Origin: Daejeonella oryzae DSM 19973
GTDB lineage: Bacteria > Bacteroidota > Bacteroidia > Sphingobacteriales > Sphingobacteriaceae
DNA length: 64,000 nucleotides
Assembly: GCF_000422945.1 (NCBI RefSeq)
Contig: NZ_AUHA01000002.1
Span: 1 to 64,000, forward strand
Direction: 5' to 3'
The notes under the pieces are model-generated. The model ran no database searches, had not been told where the DNA came from, and was given only the letters and a program-made list of their open reading frames with translations. Of the stretch, positions 28,961 to 38,188 are shown piece after piece (within the stretch, counting starts at the first letter, position 1; each line of letters starts with the position of its first letter). Made by a program: the position numbers and the translations under genes.

Positions 28961-30514
28961 TTATTTCGCATAAGAAACAGATCTGGTTTCCCGGATAACG
29001 GTCACCTTTATCTGCCCCGGATAGGTCATTTCGGTTTGAATACGGTTTGATATATCCGCGGCGAGTATTTCAGATGCAGCATCTGAAATGCGCTCGCTTT
29101 CTACAACTACACGTAATTCGCGACCGGCCTGAATAGCAAACGTTTTCTCAACTCCCGGATATGATAAAGCAAGTGCTTCCAAATCTTTAAGTCTTTTGAT
29201 ATAACTTTCTACAACCTCACGGCGGGCACCCGGACGAGCTCCGGAAATAGCATCACAAGCCTGGATAATCGGCGAAATCATTGAAGTCATTTCAATTTCA
29301 TCGTGGTGAGCTCCAATGGCGTTACAAACCTCCGGATGTTCCTTATATTTTTCAGCCAGCTGCATTCCCAGAATAGCGTGAGGCAATTCCGGATTGTCAT
29401 CAGGCACTTTACCAATATCATGCAGCAGACCGGCACGTTTGGCCATTTTCACATTTAAACCCAGCTCAGCTGCCATGGTAGCACAAAAGTTTGCTACTTC
29501 GCGACTGTGCTGTAATAAATTTTGACCGTAAGAAGAGCGGTAACGCATACGTCCAACCATCCGGATGAGCTCCGGATGCAAACCATGAATCCCAAGATCA
29601 ATTACCGTACGCTCACCAATTTCAACAATTTCATCTTCAATTTGCTTCTTGGTTTTAGCAACAACTTCTTCAATCCTGGCGGGATGAATCCGTCCATCGG
29701 TAACCAAACGATGCAATGCCAAACGGGCAATTTCTCTTCTAACCGGATCAAATCCAGATAAAATAATCGCTTCTGGTGTATCATCTACAATTATCTCAAT
29801 GCCGGTTGCAGCTTCCAGAGCTCGTATATTTCTTCCTTCACGACCAATAACACGGCCTTTAATCTCATCACTTTCTATATTAAAAATCGAAACCGTATTC
29901 TCGATAGCGCTTTCTGTTGCTGTTCGCTGAATGGTTTGTATAACCACCTTTTTAGCTTCTTTGCTGGCAGTTAGTTTCGCTTCATCAACAATATCTTTAA
30001 TCTGACTCATGGCCTTGGTACGGGCTTCCTCACGAAGCGAATCAACCAATTGATTTTTTGCCTCGTCGGCAGATAAACCTGCAATAGATTCTAACTGAGT
30101 AATATGCTGATTTTTAATAGCGTCTACTTCTTCCTGTTTTTTCTGGGCAACTTCAGTTTGCTTTTCCAGATTTTTGCGGGCCGTATCCAGTTCCTGTTCT
30201 TTGCGATTCATATTCTCAAGCTTCTGGTTCAAAGACTGCTCCTTTTGCTTGAGGGTATTTTCCCGCTGATTAATCGTGTTATTTTTGCTGTTTACATCCT
30301 GCTCGTGTTCAGCTTTTAATTTTAAAAAGTGATCCTTAGCTTCTAAAAGCTTTTCTTTTTTCAGGATTTCTGACTTGCTTTCGGCATCTTTAAGTATTTT
30401 CTTTACTTTATTCTGTGCTGCAATTTCCTGACTTTTTAACAGTTTGCGAAGTAGAAATCTCCCGATTACCACCCCCACTGCTAATCCAATTAAAACGTAA
30501 AGTATTATTTCCAT
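28961..30514 (-). CDS. rny: Ribonuclease Y
   Basis: 517-residue membrane-bound endoribonuclease that starts mRNA decay. It has an N-terminal membrane helix (residues 2-22), a long coiled coil (about 25-190), a KH domain with the [12 protein letters not shown] loop near residue 229 and an HD domain with [11 protein letters not shown] near residue 364. Length and order match the family. It follows the 6S-RNA-like gene and zapA on the same strand. Confidence 0.97.
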   Translation of the reverse strand: MEIILYVLIGLAVGVVIGRFLLRKLLKSQEIAAQNKVKKILKDAESKSEILKKEKLLEAKDHFLKLKAEHEQDVNSKNNTINQRENTLKQKEQSLNQKLENMNRKEQELDTARKNLEKQTEVAQKKQEEVDAIKNQHITQLESIAGLSADEAKNQLVDSLREEARTKAMSQIKDIVDEAKLTASKEAKKVVIQTIQRTATESAIENTVSIFNIESDEIKGRVIGREGRNIRALEAATGIEIIVDDTPEAIILSGFDPVRREIARLALHRLVTDGRIHPARIEEVVAKTKKQIEDEIVEIGERTVIDLGIHGLHPELIRMVGRMRYRSSYGQNLLQHSREVANFCATMAAELGLNVKMAKRAGLLHDIGKVPDDNPELPHAILGMQLAEKYKEHPEVCNAIGAHHDEIEMTSMISPIIQACDAISGARPGARREVVESYIKRLKDLEALALSYPGVEKTFAIQAGRELRVVVESERISDAASEILAADISNRIQTEMTYPGQIKVTVIRETRSVSYAK

Positions 30515-30529
30515 AATTTCATTTTATAT

Positions 30530-30690
30530 AAAAAAAACCGCAACTAAATCATAAATTTCATGTATTATAAAGCTTTTCAATTACGGTTAGAACTTTTACA
30601 AAACCTTAAGGCATTGCACTAAAGTTCACATAATATTGAAGCGTTAAGCTTAAAATAGTGAAATCTAAAAATTTAACTGCGGCTAAATCT
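30530..30690 (-). ncRNA. ssrS: 6S RNA (ssrS-like)
   Basis: The zapA-rny spacer folds into one long rod on the minus strand. Nested helices are 30538-30549 with 30671-30682 (12 bp, two G-U), 30553-30560 with 30659-30666 (8 bp), 30570-30575 with 30646-30651, 30576-30581 with 30635-30640, and 30590-30596 with 30621-30627. The open middle resembles the bubble by which 6S RNA mimics a promoter. The closing stem is followed by eight T residues (30530-30537). Being next to zapA, as in many bacteria, strengthens the call. The 5' end is approximate; a weak promoter near 30710-30740 would start it around 30700. Confidence 0.8.
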
Positions 30691-30713
30691 TAGGCTCTAA
30701 ATAAAGAACGATA

Positions 30714-31004
30714 CTACTTAGAGAAAAAATCCGTCAGCAACTGGTCCAGTTGATACACCTTTTCAGCAACCTCTGTGTCTTCATTCATTACTTTTTTTTC
30801 AGCCTTCAGCGTAGCTGTGGCATAATGTAAAACACACATGGATAACAAATCCTGTTTATCTCTGACTGCATAATTATCCTGATATTCTTTTATACGGTCA
30901 TTTATCAGTTTTGCTGCCCTACGTATTATTTCCTCTTCTTCCATGTTTACCTTTAATGGGTAAACTCTGTCAGCAATATTTATTTTTATGGAGATTTCTC
31001 CCAT
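30714..31004 (-). CDS. zapA: Cell division protein ZapA
   Basis: 96-residue ZapA, which bundles FtsZ filaments at the division site. The N-terminal MGEISIKINIADRVYPLKV and the coiled-coil C-terminus fit the family. I chose the ATG at 31004; a longer frame from 31046 would overlap the upstream coiled-coil gene and add residues unlike ZapA. The 6S-RNA-like gene follows directly. Confidence 0.88.
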   Translation of the reverse strand: MGEISIKINIADRVYPLKVNMEEEEIIRRAAKLINDRIKEYQDNYAVRDKQDLLSMCVLHYATATLKAEKKVMNEDTEVAEKVYQLDQLLTDFFSK

Positions 31005-31026
31005 TTGAGCTTGGTTCACTATCGCA

Positions 31027-31338
31027 TTACTTCTTGAGCAATACAATACACTTATCTATTTCGCGTACAAATTCGCTAATTTTTTGCTTTATGTCAAGAC
31101 TTTTTTCATTAACCCCTAATTCTGGTGCTTTTAAACCTTCCAGCGAACGGGCCATGGTTACAATCCTCACTTTTTCTTCCAGTTCTGCACTTTTATTTTT
31201 GCTGGCATCAACCGCAACTTTTAAAGATTGATTTTCCAGTTTCAACAAATCATTTTCTTCCTGTAAAGCTCCACACAGATCTATCAATCTTGCTGCTTTA
31301 TCAACTACTTTTTGCAACTGATCTGCTAACTGGCTCAT
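31027..31338 (-). CDS. Small coiled-coil protein next to zapA
   Basis: 103-residue acidic/basic coiled-coil protein. Residues 1-65 form heptads (LADQLQKVVDKAARLIDLCG, then ENDLLKLENQSLKVAVDASK) and the rest is less regular. I recognise no domain. It ends 22 bp before zapA and starts 64 bp after pheT, in one apparent operon. Its shape and place suggest a ZapB-like or other divisome partner, but this is only positional. Confidence 0.75.
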   Translation of the reverse strand: MSQLADQLQKVVDKAARLIDLCGALQEENDLLKLENQSLKVAVDASKNKSAELEEKVRIVTMARSLEGLKAPELGVNEKSLDIKQKISEFVREIDKCIVLLKK

Positions 31339-31402
31339 TTTACTTGGTAATGTTTTATTGATTAAATCTTTAAGCTGCTTTGTGTTTACTTTTTCTGCTC
31401 AA

Positions 31403-33802
31403 CTATCTTCTAATTTCTGCTCCTGCTTCCTTTTCGAAATTAAGAATTAATTTATCCATAATGCTGTCGATCTGTTTATCGGTTAGCGTTTTCTCTTCAT
31501 CCTGCAAAACAAAACTTAAAGCATATGACTTTTTACCTTCGGGCAATTTGTCGCCCTCATAAACATCAAAAACATTTACATCCTTTAACAGATTCTTTTC
31601 TGTTTTCTGAGCGATATGTTTTAATTTGTTAAATGTGATGTCTTTATTCAGCAACATTGAAAGATCACGGCGAACAGCAGGAAATTTAGAAACTTCTTTG
31701 TAAGCTATTTTGTTATTCCTGATCACTTTCAAAATCATATCCCAGTCAAAATCTGCATAAAAAACATCAGAAGATATATCCAGTTTCTTCAATGCCTGTT
31801 TGGAAACCTTTCCGAAATCTACCAGCGACTTTTCTCCTTTTCGATAGCTGAGACCATTTTGCAAATTTTTAACTTCGGAGTCGAATGGAATTAATCCTTT
31901 GATATTCAACCGGCTTATCAGAGCATCCACAACTGCTTTTAAACTATAAAAATCAGTTTTTTGTTCTGGTTTACTCCAGTTAGCTGTTTCCTTATTCCCG
32001 CTTATAAAAATTGACAGTCTTTGATTCTCCTTATAGGATTCTGTTCCTAAACTGTAAATCTTTCCGAATTCATATAATTTCAAATCTGCATTTCTGCGAT
32101 TCTGATTATAGGAAATTGCTTCCAATCCCGAAAATAATAGGCTTTGACGCATTACATCCAAATCTGTACTTAAGGGATTTAATATCCTTACAGCCTGATC
32201 CAGATCTGATGAGTAAGCTGATTTGGTTAGGGAGTTGGACAATATTTCGTTATAGCCGTTTGACGTTAAAAGATCAGCAATACTATTTTGCACCACTTCT
32301 CGGTCCGGTTTAACCGAATAATTTAAAGAAGCCCGTATCTGTGTTGGGATTTCAATATTGTTATATCCATGAATCCGCAGAATTTCTTCAATCACATCTA
32401 CTTCGCGGGTTACATCAACTTTATAAGCCGGAACTTCCAATGATAATCCTTCGGCAGTTTCTGCAGATATTTGAATTCCTAAACCTGTAAGGATGGATTT
32501 AATTTCTTCATGTGGTATTTCTTTACCTATTAAGCGGTCTGCATTTTTATAAATCAGGTTTACACGGAATGGCTCCGCGGGAGCCGGATAAAAATCAGAA
32601 ACAGCTGAAGAAACATATCCTCCGGCAATTTCTTTTATCAGCAAGGCTGCTCTTTTCAGAGCAAAAATGGTCATTTCTGGATCGGTACCGCGTTCAAACC
32701 TGAAAGATGCATCGGTTTTTAATCCATGTCTTTTTGAAGTTTTTCGAACAGAAACCGGATTGAACCAGGCGCTCTCCAGAAAAATATTTTTAGTTTGCTC
32801 ATTTACGCCCGAAGATTCGCCGCCAAAAACTCCTGCAATGCACATTGGTTCTTCAGCATTACAAATCATCAGATCTTCTGCTGATAATTTGCGCTCAATA
32901 CCATCCAGGGTTTTAAATATTGTTCCTTCATCACATTTCTTTACAACTACTTTTCCGGATGTAATGGCATCGGCATTAAAGGCATGCAGAGGCTGACCCA
33001 AATCATGCAACACAAAATTAGTAACATCCACCACGTTATTAATCGGGCGAACGCCGATCACATTTAATTTATCTTTCAGCCATTCTGGCGATTCTTGAAT
33101 AGTAATTCCACTAATGGTGATAGAAGAATATCTTGGACACGCTGCTTCATCTTCTACAATTACCGGGATTGGAAGATCATGTGAATCTGTAATAAATGAA
33201 GATACATCCGGCATGTTTAGAGTTAAGCCAAGGTATGCTGCCAGATCCCGGGCTACGCCTAAGTGCGAAGCTGCATCGGCCCGGTTGGGAGTTAATCCTA
33301 TTTCAAATAAATAATCATCATCCAGCTTAAAATATTCTTTTGCTTTACTTCCTACCAGGGCATCTTCAGCCAAAACCATAATACCGGCATGATCAGATCC
33401 CAAACCTATTTCATCTTCGGCACAGATCATTCCTTCAGAAACTTCGCCTCTGATCTTGGATTTATTTATTTTAAAAGGCTCTCCCTTGGTTGGATATACT
33501 ATAGTGTTCACAGTGGCAACAACCACTTTCTGACCGGCGGCTACGTTATTTGCCCCGCATACAATTTGTACATCCTGCGAATTTCCTACATCCACTTTGG
33601 TTACTTTTAACCTATCGGCATTTGGATGCTGGCTGCACTCTTTTACAAAGCCAATAACCAATCCTTCTAATCCCCCCGGAATAGTTTGCACTTTCTCAAG
33701 GCTTTCTACTTCCAGACCGATATCTGTTAATATCAGTGAAATTTCTTCAGGTGTCTTTTCAGTTTGGATGTATTGTTTAAGCCACTTATAAGAGATCTTC
33801 AT
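31403..33802 (-). CDS. pheT: Phenylalanine--tRNA ligase beta subunit
   Basis: 799-residue beta subunit of PheRS. In order it has an N-terminal tRNA-binding OB domain (residues 40-150, with QHPNADRLKVTKVDVG), the B3/B4 editing domain (with NNVVDVTNFV), the B5 domain, a core without catalysis and the C-terminal ferredoxin-fold anticodon-binding domain (KFPAVRRDLSMLLNK onward). pheS is not in the window, which is usual in Bacteroidota. Downstream are the coiled-coil gene and zapA. Confidence 0.98.
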   Translation of the reverse strand: MKISYKWLKQYIQTEKTPEEISLILTDIGLEVESLEKVQTIPGGLEGLVIGFVKECSQHPNADRLKVTKVDVGNSQDVQIVCGANNVAAGQKVVVATVNTIVYPTKGEPFKINKSKIRGEVSEGMICAEDEIGLGSDHAGIMVLAEDALVGSKAKEYFKLDDDYLFEIGLTPNRADAASHLGVARDLAAYLGLTLNMPDVSSFITDSHDLPIPVIVEDEAACPRYSSITISGITIQESPEWLKDKLNVIGVRPINNVVDVTNFVLHDLGQPLHAFNADAITSGKVVVKKCDEGTIFKTLDGIERKLSAEDLMICNAEEPMCIAGVFGGESSGVNEQTKNIFLESAWFNPVSVRKTSKRHGLKTDASFRFERGTDPEMTIFALKRAALLIKEIAGGYVSSAVSDFYPAPAEPFRVNLIYKNADRLIGKEIPHEEIKSILTGLGIQISAETAEGLSLEVPAYKVDVTREVDVIEEILRIHGYNNIEIPTQIRASLNYSVKPDREVVQNSIADLLTSNGYNEILSNSLTKSAYSSDLDQAVRILNPLSTDLDVMRQSLLFSGLEAISYNQNRRNADLKLYEFGKIYSLGTESYKENQRLSIFISGNKETANWSKPEQKTDFYSLKAVVDALISRLNIKGLIPFDSEVKNLQNGLSYRKGEKSLVDFGKVSKQALKKLDISSDVFYADFDWDMILKVIRNNKIAYKEVSKFPAVRRDLSMLLNKDITFNKLKHIAQKTEKNLLKDVNVFDVYEGDKLPEGKKSYALSFVLQDEEKTLTDKQIDSIMDKLILNFEKEAGAEIRR

Positions 33803-33823
33803 GTTCTAATTTTTCCTAAACGG

Positions 33824-33831
33824 CAAAGATA
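33824..33831 (-). promoter_or_regulatory. Promoter -7 box of pheT
   Basis: TATCTTTG on the minus strand matches TAnnTTTG and lies 22 bp before the pheT ATG. The nearest TTG upstream is 22 bp away, a little too far for an ideal promoter. Confidence 0.5.
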
Positions 33832-33846
33832 GAAAAGCTGAATTAA

Positions 33847-33874
33847 GAATTATCAATTATGAATTATCAATTTA
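33847..33874. repeat. Two 14-bp tandem repeat units upstream of pheT
   Basis: GAATTATCAATTAT (33847-33860) is followed directly by GAATTATCAATTTA (33861-33874). It is a short A/T-rich tandem repeat between radC and the pheT promoter. No function is evident. Confidence 0.6.
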
Positions 33875-33927
33875 GAATATTGATTCCGGATATATGCTGC
33901 TAAAGGCTTTTTTTGAAGGTTGCAGAA

Positions 33928-34626
33928 CTATATAAGACCTTCATCTGCAAAACTAAAAAATCCGGCATCGGTAATTATTAAATGATCAAGCACCGGAATA
34001 TCCAGAAACGCCCCTGCAGATTTTAATTTTCGGGTCAGATCCAGATCAGCCTGACTTGGTTTTAAATTACCCGAAGGATGATTATGAGCCAGTATAACGG
34101 AAGCTGCATGGTTTTCAAGAGCCGTATTGAATATAATTTTCGGATCTGCTACTGTTCCGGCCTGCCCGCCTTTACTGATCAAATGCTTCGAGGTAATTTT
34201 GTTCGCCCTGTTCAACAGCACTATCCAGAATTCCTCATGATTTAAATCCGCAAACTGCGCAGCAATAGCCTGATGAACATCATAACTGCTTTGCACAGGA
34301 GTTAAAATTTCTGAATTTGTTTCTTTTCTTCTCCTGCCAAGTTCAAGTGCGGCAATAATGGAAATAGCTTTGGCTTCTCCGATTCCTTTAAATTTGGACA
34401 ATTCCTGAATGCTTAATTTTCCTAACAGGTTAAGATCATTCTGGCAAGAAATCAAAATACGCTTACTTAATTCAACAGCAGATTCTGTACGATTACCTGA
34501 GCCAATTAAAATTGCAATTAACTCTGCATCACTCAATACCCTGCGGCCTTGCTGTGATAATTTTTCGCGTGGCCGGTCTTCTTCGGCCCATGATTTTATA
34601 CTAATTCTATCTTCATAAGATCCCAT
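33928..34626 (-). CDS. radC: RadC family protein
   Basis: 232-residue RadC-like protein. The N-terminal helix-hairpin-helix region (residues 15-100, with FKGIGEAKAISIIAALELGRR) is followed by a JAB1/MPN-type metal domain with the signature HNHPSGNLKPSQAD near residue 181. Despite the name, a DNA-repair role is not established for the family. It lies between rpsT and pheT on the same strand. Confidence 0.93.
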   Translation of the reverse strand: MGSYEDRISIKSWAEEDRPREKLSQQGRRVLSDAELIAILIGSGNRTESAVELSKRILISCQNDLNLLGKLSIQELSKFKGIGEAKAISIIAALELGRRRKETNSEILTPVQSSYDVHQAIAAQFADLNHEEFWIVLLNRANKITSKHLISKGGQAGTVADPKIIFNTALENHAASVILAHNHPSGNLKPSQADLDLTRKLKSAGAFLDIPVLDHLIITDAGFFSFADEGLI

Positions 34627-34652
34627 TCTTAAATCTAATTAAAATAGGGCAC

Positions 34653-34690
34653 AAAAAATAAAAGGGGATTCGATGTCTCGAATCCCCTTT
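34653..34690 (-). terminator. Terminator of rpsT
   Basis: A perfect 12-bp stem, AAAGGGGATTCG (34661-34672) with CGAATCCCCTTT (34679-34690), is followed on the minus strand by TATTTTTTG. It lies 20 bp past the rpsT stop and upstream of radC. Confidence 0.93.
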
Positions 34691-34710
34691 ATTTAAAATA
34701 ATGTAAAACC

Positions 34711-34965
34711 TTATTTTAAAGTATTAACGTATTTTGTAAGCTTCGATTTATTGTTCGATGCTTTGTTTTTGTGAATGATGTTCTTTTTAGCTAAACGATC
34801 AAGCATAGAAATCACTTTGGTTAAAAGTGTTGAAGCTTCTGCCTTATCTGTAGAAATACGCAATTTCTTGATCGCGTTTCTGGTAGTTTTAGCCTGATAT
34901 CTATTACGCAAACGCTTTGTTGCGTTTGTTCTGATTCTTTTGATCGATGATTTATGATTTGCCAT
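34711..34965 (-). CDS. rpsT: 30S ribosomal protein S20
   Basis: 84-residue bS20, strongly basic and helical, starting [20 protein letters not shown] as in the family. It binds 16S rRNA during early assembly. It is a single-gene unit with a strong promoter and a strong terminator. Confidence 0.98.
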   Translation of the reverse strand: MANHKSSIKRIRTNATKRLRNRYQAKTTRNAIKKLRISTDKAEASTLLTKVISMLDRLAKKNIIHKNKASNNKSKLTKYVNTLK

Positions 34966-35000
34966 TTGTTAGCTTGTTTTCTCTATTCTTTTAAGGACTG

Positions 35001-35031
35001 CAAATATAGACCGATTATTTTAAAATGCAAA
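35001..35031 (-). promoter_or_regulatory. Promoter of rpsT
   Basis: On the minus strand TTTG (35028-35031) and TATATTTG (35001-35008) are separated by exactly 19 bp, a full Bacteroidota consensus. The start would lie about 30 bases before the rpsT ATG. Confidence 0.75.
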
Positions 35032-35143
35032 GGAGATTTTAAAATTGTTTTACTTCCTCATAAGATGCACAAATTGAACATGTTTAATACAGAAGCAAAG
35101 ATAGTTTATAATAGGATATCTGCATTTTAATGAGAGTCATCAT

Positions 35144-35151
35144 TATATTTG
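35144..35151 (+). promoter_or_regulatory. Promoter -7 box of the S1/P1 nuclease-like gene
   Basis: TATATTTG matches TAnnTTTG 45 bp before the start codon. No TTG is seen at the ideal -33 distance. Confidence 0.45.
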
Positions 35152-35196
35152 GCCCTGATGCTTTTTTAAACGTGCTTCAAATAGCTATTTTTCTTT

Positions 35197-36159
35197 ATGA
35201 AAAAATTAATTTGCAATTGCCTGCTGGTTTCATTTTTAATTATTTTTAGTTCCTGGGGCTTTTTCGCACACCAGCGAATCAACCGCCTTGCCGTATTTAC
35301 CCTGCCCAAGGGAATGATCAAATTTTACAAGAGTAATATTAATTTCATTACCGAACATGCCGTTGATCCGGATAAAAGGCGATATGCTGATTCGCTGGAA
35401 GCTCCCCGGCATTTTATTGATGCCGACAGATATGGCAATGCTCCTTTTGAAAGCGTTCCTGAAAAATGGAAAGATGCAGTTGCAAAATATGGTGAAAAAA
35501 CTTTAACTGAAAACGGAATTGTACCCTGGCAGATTGAAAGAACCTATTATTCATTAGTAAAAGCATTTCAGGATCGGGATTCATCACGCATCCTAAGGTA
35601 TTCTGCAGATCTTGGCCATTATATAGGTGATGCGCATGTTCCGCTGCATACTACCGAAAACTATAACGGACAATTAACAAATCAGGTTGGGATTCATGGT
35701 TTTTGGGAAAGCAGACTTCCTGAATTATTTTCTGATGAGTATGACTATTTCGTAGGGAAATCTCAATATATAGAAAACCCGCTAAAGGAAGCCTGGAGCA
35801 TCGTTAAAAACACGTATCTCTATAAAGATTCGGTACTGCTTATTGAAGCCCGCCTGAATAAACAATTACCTTCTGACAAAAAATATACCTTTAGCGAACG
35901 AAAAGGTAAAGTAGAACGACAGTATTCAGAAGAATATTCAAGAGCATATCATTTAGCTCTTAATGGAATGGTAGAGCAACAAATGCGATCTTCTATATTA
36001 AAAATTGGAAGCTTTTGGTATTCTGCCTGGGTTGATGCCGGGCAACCCAATTTAAAAAATCTTCGCCGTCTCAATATTCCTGAGGCTGAAAACCACCAGA
36101 CTGAACTTGAAGAAAAGCTATTTAAGCAAGGTAAAATAATTGGTCGTGAAGAAAATTAA
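35197..36159 (+). CDS. Secreted S1/P1 nuclease-like (zinc-dependent) protein
   Basis: 320-residue exported protein with an N-terminal signal (about 20 residues). The conserved ligands of the S1/P1 nuclease and zinc phospholipase C superfamily are in place: a Trp at the mature start (SWGFFAHQRINR), HFIDAD near residue 72, DLGHYIGDAHVPLH near residue 145 and HGFWE near residue 168. These bind a three-zinc cluster. It may be a periplasmic nuclease, 3'-nucleotidase or phosphodiesterase. The stop overlaps the convergent DedA gene by four bases. Confidence 0.85.
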   Translation: MKKLICNCLLVSFLIIFSSWGFFAHQRINRLAVFTLPKGMIKFYKSNINFITEHAVDPDKRRYADSLEAPRHFIDADRYGNAPFESVPEKWKDAVAKYGEKTLTENGIVPWQIERTYYSLVKAFQDRDSSRILRYSADLGHYIGDAHVPLHTTENYNGQLTNQVGIHGFWESRLPELFSDEYDYFVGKSQYIENPLKEAWSIVKNTYLYKDSVLLIEARLNKQLPSDKKYTFSERKGKVERQYSEEYSRAYHLALNGMVEQQMRSSILKIGSFWYSAWVDAGQPNLKNLRRLNIPEAENHQTELEEKLFKQGKIIGREEN

Positions 36160-36812
36160 GCAGTGGTTTTCTTCATATCCCTTTTAGTTTTTATACCTGC
36201 ATAAATAGCAGGAAGGATAGTTAAAACAATGATTACCAGCATTACGTAAGTAAAGTTATCCTTAATAACAGGGATATTTCCGAATACAAAACCCAGACCC
36301 AGGAAACTAATAATCCAGAATAATCCACCCACTACATTATAGAAAGTAAATCTTACGAAATTCATATTTCCTACTCCGGCAACAAAAGGTGCAATTGTCC
36401 TGAAAATAGGTAAGAAGCGACTGAAAATCACAGCTTTACCACCCTGTTTGTTAAAAAACTCCTGTGTTTTAACATAGTATTCTAGTTTCAAAATTTTGTT
36501 GTGAGGTTTAAAAACTTTAGGCCCAAGAAAACTCCCAAGATAATAGTTAAGCGAATTCCCGGCAATTGCAGCAATAATAAGCAGCAATCCCATTAAGTAA
36601 ATATCCAAGCCTGTATTTCCCTTAGCTATTAAAGCACCTACAGCAAATAACAGTGAATCTCCGGGCAGGAAAGGTGTTACCACAAAACCAGTTTCGGCAA
36701 AAATGATCATGAAAATAATCAGGTATGTCCAGGTTTGATAACTGCTAACAATTTCGATAAGGTGTTTATCTATATGAAGAATAAAATCTAAAACGTTGCT
36801 TATAACTTCCAA
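36156..36812 (-). CDS. DedA/VTT-domain membrane protein
   Basis: 218-residue membrane protein with about five hydrophobic segments. It has the DedA signatures FVVTPFLPGDSLLFAVGAL near residue 45 and the conserved FSRFLPIFRTIAPFVAG near residue 130. DedA/VTT proteins are thought to be lipid scramblases or transporters and affect envelope integrity. It is monocistronic and lies behind the dnaN terminator. Confidence 0.92.
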   Translation of the reverse strand: MEVISNVLDFILHIDKHLIEIVSSYQTWTYLIIFMIIFAETGFVVTPFLPGDSLLFAVGALIAKGNTGLDIYLMGLLLIIAAIAGNSLNYYLGSFLGPKVFKPHNKILKLEYYVKTQEFFNKQGGKAVIFSRFLPIFRTIAPFVAGVGNMNFVRFTFYNVVGGLFWIISFLGLGFVFGNIPVIKDNFTYVMLVIIVLTILPAIYAGIKTKRDMKKTTA

Positions 36813-36883
36813 TTTTTCGGGGGCTTAATGATAATTAAAGAGTGGCTTAACCAATTTCATGCCACGGCTTTTTTAATATGGCG

Positions 36884-36891
36884 CAAAAATA
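36884..36891 (-). promoter_or_regulatory. Possible promoter -7 box of the DedA gene
   Basis: TATTTTTG on the minus strand matches TAnnTTTG but directly follows the dnaN terminator stem, so it also serves as that terminator's T-run. Both roles are possible. Confidence 0.35.
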
Positions 36892-36892
36892 G

Positions 36893-36919
36893 AAATTCCG
36901 GCAATAATTGCCGGAATTT
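36893..36919 (-). terminator. Terminator of dnaN
   Basis: AAATTCCGGCAA (36893-36904) and TTGCCGGAATTT (36908-36919) form a perfect 12-bp stem with loop TAA, followed by TCTATTTTTG on the minus strand, 49 bp past the dnaN stop. Confidence 0.88.
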
Positions 36920-36967
36920 TCTACAGAGTATCTGTAAACTTTATGTTAAGATTATAATTGAAGAAAA

Positions 36968-38092
36968 TTATGCGTAGGTATTAAGCATCACCGGCATAAC
37001 CAGCATCAGCACTTCTTCCTGCTCATCATGGCTTTGAGGCATTAAAAGTCCGGCACGGTTTGGCGTGCTCATTTCCAGTAAAACCTCATCACCGCCTAAA
37101 TTATTTAACATCTCGATTAGAAATTTAGCGTTAAAGCCAATCTCCATATCTTCTCCTTCATACTGGCAGGATAAACGTTCATGAGCCTCATTAGCAAAAT
37201 CTATATCTTCTGATGAGATATTTAATTCGCTGCCGGTAATTTTCAGGCGAACCTGATGAGTAGTTTTATTGGCAAAAATAACCACACGGCGTAAACAGTT
37301 TAAGAATAAGCTGCGGTCAATTATCAATTTATTTGGATTATTCTGAGGAATCACCGCCTCATAATCCGGATAACGCTCATCAATTAACCGACAAATCAGG
37401 TTGATATTTCCGAAACGGAAAAATGCACTTGTGCTGTTAAATTCTACAGAAACATGTACATCGTCTGATGGCAAGGATGATTTTAATAAGGTTAAAGCCT
37501 TTTTTGGAAGGATAAAAGTTGTGGCTGTATCAGACTTAGCATCCAGGCGGCGATACCGCACCAATTTATGCGCATCTGTAGCTACAAAAGTTACATGCTG
37601 CGGGCTTAACTGGCAATAAACACCGGTCATTGCCGGACGCAGTTCATCATTACTTACAGCAAAGAGGGTTTTATTAATCGCTTCTGATAAAACCGATGCT
37701 GACATGGTAACCGAAGAGGCATTTTCAACAGCAGGAATTTTAGGAAAATCCTCACCATTTTCGCCGCTCAGTTTATATTTACCATCTCCTGCGCTGATTT
37801 CTATTGAAAAAGTTGAATCATCAACTGAAAAAGAAATTGGCTGATCGGGCAGTGTTTTTAATGTTTCTAACAAAATCTTTGAAGGGATAGCCACTTTTCC
37901 ATCCTCCTTGGATTCTACCGGAAGAGTTGTGGTCATACTTGTTTGCAGATCTGTTGCAGATATGGTAAGAATCCCATCTTTTATTTCAAAAAGAAAGTTC
38001 TCCAGAATTGGCAATACAGTGCTGCTGCTCGATGCACCATTAACTGCCTGCAACTGCTTTAACAAAGTTGATGTTGAAACAATAAATCTCAT
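36968..38092 (-). CDS. dnaN: DNA polymerase III subunit beta (sliding clamp)
   Basis: 374-residue clamp with the three-fold DnaN domain repeat. Characteristic parts are MRFIVSTSTLLKQLQAVNG at the start, SGENGEDFPKIP near residue 112, ATDAHKLVRYR near 170 and the C-terminal VMPVMLNTYA. It is not next to dnaA here, so it gives no origin signal. A -7 box lies in the spacer to gldG. Confidence 0.98.
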   Translation of the reverse strand: MRFIVSTSTLLKQLQAVNGASSSSTVLPILENFLFEIKDGILTISATDLQTSMTTTLPVESKEDGKVAIPSKILLETLKTLPDQPISFSVDDSTFSIEISAGDGKYKLSGENGEDFPKIPAVENASSVTMSASVLSEAINKTLFAVSNDELRPAMTGVYCQLSPQHVTFVATDAHKLVRYRRLDAKSDTATTFILPKKALTLLKSSLPSDDVHVSVEFNSTSAFFRFGNINLICRLIDERYPDYEAVIPQNNPNKLIIDRSLFLNCLRRVVIFANKTTHQVRLKITGSELNISSEDIDFANEAHERLSCQYEGEDMEIGFNAKFLIEMLNNLGGDEVLLEMSTPNRAGLLMPQSHDEQEEVLMLVMPVMLNTYA

Positions 38093-38174
38093 ATTCTTAT
38101 CTTGAATAAATTTTGTGTGTCGCTTTTATTTTAGCAATTAACCTTTTTGCAATTAAACATTCAGGGTTAACGCT

Positions 38175-38182
38175 CAAAAATA
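38175..38182 (-). promoter_or_regulatory. Possible promoter -7 box of dnaN
   Basis: TATTTTTG on the minus strand matches TAnnTTTG, just after the gldG stop and about 83 bp before dnaN. No -33 box is visible. Confidence 0.4.
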
Positions 38183-38188
38183 TAAAAA

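Noticed and set aside
30515..30713. A small protein gene in the zapA-rny spacer
   Set aside because: Stops are frequent in all frames, whereas the nested helices and U-run point clearly to an RNA.
33847..33874. The 14-bp repeat before pheT as a CRISPR or microsatellite array
   Set aside because: Only two adjoining copies with no spacers; too little to call an array.
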